Positions 58,328 through 64,000 of a DNA stretch of 64,000 bases are shown in pieces. Source of the stretch: Rhizobium sp. BK313 (GTDB lineage Bacteria; Pseudomonadota; Alphaproteobacteria; Rhizobiales; Rhizobiaceae); contig NZ_JACHZQ010000002.1 in NCBI RefSeq assembly GCF_014193655.1, positions 558,001 to 622,000 of the forward strand, given 5' to 3'. Every line of letters begins with the position of its first letter. The first letter of the stretch is position 1. The notes under the pieces were generated by a model, which searched no databases, was not told where the DNA came from, and saw only the letters and a list, made by a program, of their open reading frames with translations. The translations under genes and the position numbers were made by a program.

Positions 58328-59266
58328 ATGACGAATTTGACACTCAAGCAGCTGCGCTATTTTGAGGCATTGGCACGACAAGGTCACTTCGGACGTGCGG
58401 CGGATGTCTGTGCAATCTCTCAGCCTGCCTTGTCGATGCAGATCAAGGAACTGGAAGAATCGCTGGGCACGGAGCTTTTCGAAAGGGGCGCTCGCCAGAT
58501 CCGGCTGACCAGTTTCGGAGAAGCGTTTGCAGTGCGCGTCCGCGATATCCTTCGCTCGGTCGACGAGCTTGCAGATATGGCACGCGCCTCGCAGAACCGG
58601 CTGGTGGGACGGCTGAGAATGGGTGTGATCCCGACGATCGCCCCCTATCTGCTGCCGGCGATCATCGGCAATCTCACGCGCATGCATGACGGGCTCGACA
58701 TTCATGTACGCGAGACACTGACCTCGAAGCTGGTCCACGAGCTGGCGGAGGGCCGGCTTGACGCGGCAATTGTTGCGTTACCGGTATCCGAACCCTCGTT
58801 GACCGAGGTTACGCTGTTTTCGGAGAATTTCGTGCTGGTCCGGCCCAGCGAGGATGAGGGCAAGCCAGTGCCCAATCGCGAAGCGCTCCGTGAGATGAAG
58901 CTGCTCCTGCTGGAAGAGGGGCACTGTTTTCGCGATCAGGCCTTGTCGTTCTGCAATCTGCCTTCGGCGCTACCGCGGGAATTGATGGATGGCAGTTCTC
59001 TATCCACGCTGGTCCAGATGGTCAGCGCCGGCATTGGTATCACCTTGATCCCGGAGATGGCGGTAGCCGTGGAGACGCGCTCGGCGTCCGTATCGGTCGC
59101 GCGCTTTCCGCACCTTCAACCCTCGCGAACGATTGGCATGATCTGGCGCAAGACAAGCCCCTTGACCAAACAGCTCCTTGAGATTTCCGAAGTCGTTCGT
59201 CAGTCAGCCGTTGCAATGCGCGAGCAGCACGATCTCTTACCTTCGTCGCTGCGACTGAGCGGCTGA
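58328..59266 (+). CDS. oxyR: OxyR, peroxide-sensing LysR-type regulator
   Basis: 312 residues. The N-terminal LysR helix-turn-helix reads HFGRAADVCAISQPALSMQI. In the effector domain EEGHCFRDQALSFC places Cys200 and Cys209 exactly as the E. coli OxyR redox pair Cys199 and Cys208, so the peroxide switch by disulfide formation is intact. It should activate katG under oxidative stress and control itself. Confident identification by the cysteine motif and divergent pairing with katG. Confidence 0.95.
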   Translation: MTNLTLKQLRYFEALARQGHFGRAADVCAISQPALSMQIKELEESLGTELFERGARQIRLTSFGEAFAVRVRDILRSVDELADMARASQNRLVGRLRMGVIPTIAPYLLPAIIGNLTRMHDGLDIHVRETLTSKLVHELAEGRLDAAIVALPVSEPSLTEVTLFSENFVLVRPSEDEGKPVPNREALREMKLLLLEEGHCFRDQALSFCNLPSALPRELMDGSSLSTLVQMVSAGIGITLIPEMAVAVETRSASVSVARFPHLQPSRTIGMIWRKTSPLTKQLLEISEVVRQSAVAMREQHDLLPSSLRLSG

Positions 59267-59315
59267 AACTACGGCCCGCGGGAGGCCGCACGATCCCAAG
59301 TGAGGCCTGCATGGA

Positions 59316-59912
59316 TCATGCCGCGCGCTCCAGTATAATGGCGTAATGATAGGGCGGCAGTTCCTCAACGCGAGCAGTCCGAAACCCTGCAGGTTCGACG
59401 GCCTTACGCACTGCGTCGGGCGACATGCGCATATCCGGCTTCGGCCCGCGTGGCTGATCGAGCACAACAGTCCGTTCCCTGGGGAGCCGATGCCAGTTGA
59501 CGATCGCAAACATGCCTCCGGGTCGTAGAACATGCCAAACCGCCCGTGCGAGGCCTGGCTGGTCAGGCACTCCATGAAACGTGTTGGCCATCAGCACGTA
59601 GTCAACCGGTTGAGTGAGCAGCGATGCGATCTCGCGCGCATCTGCGTTGATCCATTGACGGACAGTCCCGCCGAGGCGCTCGACCTCGACCTTCGCCTGT
59701 TCGATCATCCCGGGATCTAGATCGAGGGCATAGACACGACCATCGACGAGCTTCGCAAGCGGCGCTGTGAAATAGCCATCACCACAGCACAGATCGAGCA
59801 CGGTCATGCCAGGCCGGATGCCGAGCCGCTCCAGGACATCAGTCGGTCGCGGCCAAAGCGCCGCCCACCAGTCCCGGTCGGGCATCGATGTCGCGGGAAA
59901 CAGGTCGTCCAT
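59316..59912 (-). CDS. Class I SAM-dependent methyltransferase
   Basis: 198 residues. The SAM loop is VLDLCCGDGYFTAPLAKLV; DLDPGMIEQAKVEVER binds the ribose; VLMANTFHGVPDQPGLARAV and LRPGGMFAIVNWHR are the following core strands. UbiE/Methyltransf_11-like, with a short N-terminal segment DRDWWAALWPRP common to rhizobial homologues. Acceptor unknown. It converges on oxyR with 49 bases between stops. Confidence 0.88.
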   Translation of the reverse strand: MDDLFPATSMPDRDWWAALWPRPTDVLERLGIRPGMTVLDLCCGDGYFTAPLAKLVDGRVYALDLDPGMIEQAKVEVERLGGTVRQWINADAREIASLLTQPVDYVLMANTFHGVPDQPGLARAVWHVLRPGGMFAIVNWHRLPRERTVVLDQPRGPKPDMRMSPDAVRKAVEPAGFRTARVEELPPYHYAIILERAA

Positions 59913-60193
59913 TGTTCTTCTCCTCGCACGCCGACGCCCGTTTGGCCTCGACGGCAGCTTCCATGCGGCATCGAGTAGCCTCGATGGTCTGTTGCACGGG
60001 TTCCTTTCTCAAGCCGTCCAAACGATTATTGGAAGTCCCATCCTGTGGAAACCGTATCGTCCGCAAGGACGACCATCAGTTCAAGGGCATCTCGATCGAC
60101 GAGCTGAGGGACACGCACAGGGAAGCCACAAACCGATCCAGAGAATATATCCTCGCGCGCATAGGCAGATGGCTATGCGGCACGCGAACTCGA

Positions 60194-61021
60194 TCATTGT
60201 ACGCCGGCTTTGGTCCAGTCACATTGGAAGACCAGGACGGGCTTCGAAAAACCCTTCAGGCGTCGGCGGGTCGCGTGTGTGAAGAGATCGGCGGCACCGT
60301 ATTCTCGAAAAATGCTTTCCGACACAAGGACCTGGTCGGCAGAAGCCGCGGCGCACAATCGTGCTGCAAGTTGAACGGTTGAGCCGAACAGGTCGTTGCT
60401 GTCCTCGACGGGCTCGCCACAGTCCAATCCGATGCGCACATGAATAGGCTCCGGATTGCCGCCGTTGTAACGCTCAAATCCTTGCTGGATCGCTATGGCG
60501 CAATCGACGGCAGCGGTGATCGAGGCAAACGCCGCCATTATGCCGTCGCCGGTGTGCTTCACCTCGCGACCTGCGGATTGGCCGAGGCATCTGCGCACAA
60601 CGGCGTCGTGGGCTCTGACCAGCTCGATCGCCATGCGGTCGCCGAGGCGCGACGTCATTTCGGTCGAGCCGACGATGTCGGTGAACAGGATCGCCCTGTG
60701 GCCGGAATCGATTTCGGCTGAGGATTGTCCAGGCACCGCCTCAGGGTCATGAATTCGGCCGAGAAATGCCTCGACTGCTGACAACGAAACCTCGACAACT
60801 TCGCCGGCGACCAAGCCGTGCGCCTCGCGGTGCACGCATTGGGCCGTTTCCATATCGGGCGCTTCCATCAGACAAAACGCAGTTCCGCGCCGCTGATCGA
60901 ACCAGTATGTGAGGAACTTGACCCCGTACTGATCTTGAATGTCGAGGTCCTTGCGATGCGCTTCCGCAACGTCGGCTGCCGTGGTTCCTGCAAGATCATG
61001 CCGGTCCATGAAGATAGCCAT
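60194..61021 (-). CDS. DUF4242 domain fused to a class III nucleotidyl cyclase
   Basis: 275 residues. Residues 1-80 are DUF4242 (SCO4226-like, reported as nickel-binding): MAIFMDRHDLAGTTAADVAE then FLTYWFDQRRGTAFCLMEAP. Residues 105-265 are a class III adenylate/guanylate cyclase domain: ILFTDIVGSTEMTSRLGD with the first metal Asp and EVKHTGDGIMAAFAS with the second, then RIGLDCGEPVEDSNDLFGST. Both metal aspartates are present, so it should be active, producing a cyclic nucleotide controlled by the small N-terminal sensor. Soluble. Confidence 0.88.
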   Translation of the reverse strand: MAIFMDRHDLAGTTAADVAEAHRKDLDIQDQYGVKFLTYWFDQRRGTAFCLMEAPDMETAQCVHREAHGLVAGEVVEVSLSAVEAFLGRIHDPEAVPGQSSAEIDSGHRAILFTDIVGSTEMTSRLGDRMAIELVRAHDAVVRRCLGQSAGREVKHTGDGIMAAFASITAAVDCAIAIQQGFERYNGGNPEPIHVRIGLDCGEPVEDSNDLFGSTVQLAARLCAAASADQVLVSESIFREYGAADLFTHATRRRLKGFSKPVLVFQCDWTKAGVQ

Positions 61022-61226
61022 TGTTTGCTCCTGCCGGGAAACCTCTGCTTTTATATAAGATTATTCTAATTTTTTGACGCAGCCCAGTCCACCTTTGGGA
61101 TGGTGGCGAGCAGGCGCTGACCGAGACCGGCGGGCACGGGCAACGGGCGGATGAAATACAGGCACCTGCCCTCCCGTCGGCCTTGGCTCTTGCAACGGCT
61201 TCTTCAGACCAGAGCCTCTGGGGGGT

Positions 61227-61598
61227 TCACGATCCTAACGCTTCGTTGATGGACTCGATCAACGCGCTCCCCGGAAACGGTTTGCGCAGATAGGCGAAGC
61301 AACCCGCTTTTTCCGCGTCTGCTTGCAGTGCCTCGTCTTCGAGGGCGGTGATGAAGATGACAGGGGGGCAGGAACCATCGTCCCTCAACCGCCGTTGCAG
61401 TTCGATCCCGGACATGCCTCCAAGATCCACGTCCAACACGAGGCATTCCACTTCGCCGTCGACGGTGCGTTGGAGAAAGGACTCGGCAGACGGATACTCT
61501 TCGGTGGCAAAGCCATGGGCATTCAAAAGTCGCCTGACGCTCCTTCTCATGCTTGCATCGTCCTCCACGATAGCGATCGTACGGGGCAGGCTTGCCAA
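61227..61598 (-). CDS. Single-domain response regulator
   Basis: 123 residues forming only a receiver: acidic pair in IAIVEDDASMRR, phosphorylated Asp in LVLDVDLGGMSGIELQRRL, and Lys in YLRKPFPGSAL. FixJ/NarL-like receiver without an output domain, so it works by protein contact or as a phosphate sink. It is 119 bases past the start of a FixJ-type regulator on the same strand and likely belongs to the same phosphorelay as the kinase upstream. Confidence 0.88.
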   Translation of the reverse strand: MASLPRTIAIVEDDASMRRSVRRLLNAHGFATEEYPSAESFLQRTVDGEVECLVLDVDLGGMSGIELQRRLRDDGSCPPVIFITALEDEALQADAEKAGCFAYLRKPFPGSALIESINEALGS

Positions 61599-61716
61599 TG
61601 TGTGCCTCTCTTCTACTCGTGTGGGAGGATATTCGGCTCTTCCACATGAGCTTATGCCTGCGACGACATGTCCGATATTGTCCTAAAGGGAAGCGGCACC
61701 GACCAGCTCTCGGTGA

Positions 61717-62343
61717 TTACGCCTGGTGATCAAGTATGCCGGTTCTCTCGGCGATCGACACCACCTCAGCAAGCGACCTTGCTCCAAGCTTTTCCATCAC
61801 GCGGTGCCGGTGGGCCTTCACCGTTCTTTCAGAGGTCCCGAGCGTATAGGCGATTTGCTTGTTGAGATGACCTCGTACGACGAGAGCAAACACCTCGGCC
61901 TCGCGTGGCGTCAGAGCCGCGATCAGGGCGTTAAGCGTATCGACGCGTTCGTGTTCCAGTCGTCGTCTCTCGTACTGAGCCAAGGCACGATCGATCGCCT
62001 CCAAGAGCACAGAAGCGGACGCGGGCTTCTCCAAAAAGTCTTCCGCGCCCGCCTTCATCGCCAGCACGGAGGCTCTGATATTTCCACGGCCCGAGAGGTA
62101 TACGATCGGCAGGAGGGGCGCTTTATCCAGCAGTCTGTTCTGCAGCTCGAGCCCGCTCAAGCCCGGCAGATCCAGGTCGAGGAGAATGCAGCCGGCCTCG
62201 CTGCCAGATAGTTGCTCCAGAAATTGGTTGCCTGATTCATAGAGCGCGACGCGGTAGCCGGATGCCGACAGCAGGCGTCCGATCGCGGTGCGAAAGGATT
62301 GATCGTCATCGATGATGTAAACAGTGGGTTCCATTTGGTTCAT
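61717..62343 (-). CDS. FixJ-type response regulator with LuxR helix-turn-helix
   Basis: 208 residues. Receiver domain 1-120 with IIDDDQSFRTAIGRLLSASG, the phosphorylated Asp in CILLDLDLPGLSGLELQNRL and FLEKPASASVLLEAI; the output domain has TPREAEVFALVVRGHLNKQI and TSERTVKAHRHRVMEKLGA, the LuxR/FixJ recognition helix. It overlaps the kinase gene by four bases (ATGA) and is its likely target. Confidence 0.92.
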   Translation of the reverse strand: MNQMEPTVYIIDDDQSFRTAIGRLLSASGYRVALYESGNQFLEQLSGSEAGCILLDLDLPGLSGLELQNRLLDKAPLLPIVYLSGRGNIRASVLAMKAGAEDFLEKPASASVLLEAIDRALAQYERRRLEHERVDTLNALIAALTPREAEVFALVVRGHLNKQIAYTLGTSERTVKAHRHRVMEKLGARSLAEVVSIAERTGILDHQA

Positions 62344-64000
62344 CCACCGCGCGCAAGGGGAAGCACAACTCGAAAGACGGCACCGCCTTCGGGGCGGTTG
62401 CCGGCCCAGATCTTGCCGCCATAGGTCTCGACAATCGCGCGCGCGATGGAAAGTCCGAGACCGGTCCCTGTCGGCTTCGTCGTGAAGAACGGCTCGAACA
62501 CGCTCGTGAGTTGGCTATCCGGGATTCCCCGGCCCGTGTCGGAAATCGACAGCTCGACCTTCGATCCGCGTGCCAGGGCCGTCTCGACAATGAGGCGCCG
62601 GTCGCAAGCCGCCACGTCCAGCATCGCGTCCATGGCATTCGTCGCCAGGTTGAGAATGACCTGCTGGACGTGAACTTTGTCCGCTCGGACCGGCAGTTTC
62701 CGCGGAAGAGGGTTGGCTCGGACCGCGACGCCCCGCCGCAGGGCCTCGCCGTGGAGTATCTTGATTGCATTGGCAGCAACATCGTTGAGGTCGAATGTCT
62801 GGCAATCGATGTCGCCCCGTTTCTTCAGCAGGCTCCTCATTTGCGATATGACGTCATGGGCGCGCTGATCGTCGTCCTGGATGTCTACAAGGATCTGCTC
62901 GATCAACTTCAGATCGGGTGTCTTCGACCGAAGGATGACTGCCGCCGCCTCGGCATTGCTGCGGATGGCTCCAAGGGGCTGGTTGAGTTCGTGGGCGATC
63001 GACGCGGATAAGGCGCCCGCGGTCGCGGACTGATTGAGATGCACCACTTCCAGCAGACGATGATGCGATTCAACCTGCGCCTTGCGGCGGCGGCGCCGCT
63101 CGACAAGCAATCCGGCGATGACGACGCCTTGCGCTGTTATCACGGCAAGTGCCGCGACGATCACATAGCGGTACTGCTCCCAGAAGGTCTTTTCCTTGAA
63201 CATCTGGACGGTGCCCGGAGGGAGGTCCGCCGCAGACAGGCCCCAGCGCCGCAGTTGTCTTGCGTCTACGACATATGTCTGAGGAGAATCAACACTGGAG
63301 ACCTCTTTGCCGGCGATCACATCAAGCACAAGATCGGCGATGGTCGTTCCGAGCGAACTGAATGTGACGACATTCCCGCCGACAACGCCATAGTTGATAT
63401 ATGTGGGGTAGGGGCCATAGATGGGCGCGCCGGCCGTCTGTGCGATCTGTCTGATTGCTTCGCGCGGAATGAAGTTGCGGCCAGAGCTGTCCTTGAAGAT
63501 GGTTAGGGCGAGAACGATGCTGTCCCGGGGCAGTTCGGCGGCCCGCCTGGTGAACTCGTCGATCGTCAGGTCTTCCAGATAGGTAGTCTCATAGTCTTTC
63601 GAGAAAGCCGCGAGGTCGGTTCGCGCGGTCGCAAGCCACGCGCGGTCGAAATCCGCCGAACCTCCGATGATGTAGAGATGGCGAGCCTCTGGCTGCAGCC
63701 GGCGCGCCAACTCCGCCGTCTTGAGAATGTCGAACTCGCTGACGGCGCCGATCACGTCGCTTGGTAGTTTCAGGTCGTTGGCGGTCGCGCGGCTGAAGCC
63801 GCCGAAGATGATCCTCGCATGGTCCGCAAGGCCGCCGCGATTGCGAACGATGAACCTTGCCGATTCCTCGCCGAGTGCGATCACCACGTCCGGCTGGCGA
63901 TCGGCATACTTCGCCGAAAGATATCGAGCCATACGCTGAAGGTGCTCGCGTTCAGGAAATCTCGAGAGGTCGAGAAACTCGGAGAAGAGGTCGATCTTCC
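62340..64000 (-). CDS. Histidine kinase with ABC-type periplasmic sensor, 5' end outside window
   Basis: At least 553 residues; the frame stays open to the window edge. The visible N-terminal part is an ABC substrate-binding-like sensor (FSEFLDLSRFPEREHLQRMA through YGPYPTYINYGVVGGNVVTF), then one helix (YVIVAALAVITAQGVVIAGL), then the phosphoacceptor in SIAHELNQPLGAIRSNAEAA and ATP motifs LNLATNAMDAML, DTGRGIPD, GTGLGLSIARAI. The HELNQPLGA box is typical of FixL-like kinases pairing with FixJ-type regulators. It likely senses a periplasmic ligand. Confidence 0.9.
   Translation of the reverse strand, partial: KIDLFSEFLDLSRFPEREHLQRMARYLSAKYADRQPDVVIALGEESARFIVRNRGGLADHARIIFGGFSRATANDLKLPSDVIGAVSEFDILKTAELARRLQPEARHLYIIGGSADFDRAWLATARTDLAAFSKDYETTYLEDLTIDEFTRRAAELPRDSIVLALTIFKDSSGRNFIPREAIRQIAQTAGAPIYGPYPTYINYGVVGGNVVTFSSLGTTIADLVLDVIAGKEVSSVDSPQTYVVDARQLRRWGLSAADLPPGTVQMFKEKTFWEQYRYVIVAALAVITAQGVVIAGLLVERRRRRKAQVESHHRLLEVVHLNQSATAGALSASIAHELNQPLGAIRSNAEAAAVILRSKTPDLKLIEQILVDIQDDDQRAHDVISQMRSLLKKRGDIDCQTFDLNDVAANAIKILHGEALRRGVAVRANPLPRKLPVRADKVHVQQVILNLATNAMDAMLDVAACDRRLIVETALARGSKVELSISDTGRGIPDSQLTSVFEPFFTTKPTGTGLGLSIARAIVETYGGKIWAGNRPEGGAVFRVVLPLARGG

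Overview
The window looks like a replicon (chromosome or large plasmid) of a Rhizobium/Agrobacterium-type alphaproteobacterium. The coding DNA is GC-rich, and the gene repertoire fits that group: Frc/Rbs-type and CUT1 sugar importers with SorC and DeoR regulators, a divergent katG-oxyR pair, a FixJ/FixL-like signalling block, a GCG_CRPN secreted peptide and a DUF1269 protein. No rRNA, tRNA, CRISPR array or intact insertion sequence was seen. Identifications rest on motif and family recognition by eye; no database search was possible.

Layout. 1-6742: a sugar-utilisation locus with a HAD phosphatase (cut by the window edge), a SorC regulator, a LacD/YihT-like class I aldolase, an unusual ROK kinase fused to a P-loop kinase, and a binding protein/permease/single-domain ATPase importer. 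6916-12628: an MscS-type channel, a decayed stretch with an SDR pseudogene and a possible lipoprotein remnant, a Bcr/CflA-type drug exporter and a flavin amine oxidase. 12832-18544: an overlapping five-gene operon, TetR-HlyD-ATPase-permease-permease, with the same gene types as E. coli cecR-ybhGFSR, with a 16-bp palindrome in front. 19208-24983: a DeoR-controlled operon for an amino-sugar-like substrate (BadF-type kinase, CUT1 importer without an ATPase, SIS-domain protein).

25323-39633: an EF-G-like protein with degenerate GTPase motifs and an attenuator-like leader; a luciferase-like monooxygenase; an SDR overlapping an ECF sigma factor with a SnoaL-like tail; a K+ channel and a Ca2+/H+ antiporter; a broken Tyr/Gln/Gly-rich gene; an HxlR regulator divergent from a quinone reductase; a dimethylargininase; dodecin; and an OmpR/EnvZ-type two-component pair. 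39634-42608: a patch with an IS5-like transposase scar, a GC-richer phosphoglycolate phosphatase and a Spy/LTXXQ protein. 42609-48014: an orphan molybdenum hydroxylase large subunit and several small or unknown proteins.

48151-64000: a DUF1330-methyltransferase fusion divergent from an AraC regulator; an NAD-dependent epimerase-like protein; an aldehyde dehydrogenase overlapping a catabolic-type acetolactate synthase; a DUF1269 protein; katG facing oxyR, which keeps both redox cysteines; a methyltransferase; a DUF4242-nucleotidyl cyclase fusion; and a signalling block of two response regulators and a histidine kinase whose 5' end lies outside the window.

The best candidate for something undescribed is the first locus. 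A ketohexose imported by the Frc-type transporter could be phosphorylated twice by the ROK-P-loop fusion and then cleaved by the LacD-like aldolase. This is inference from gene content.
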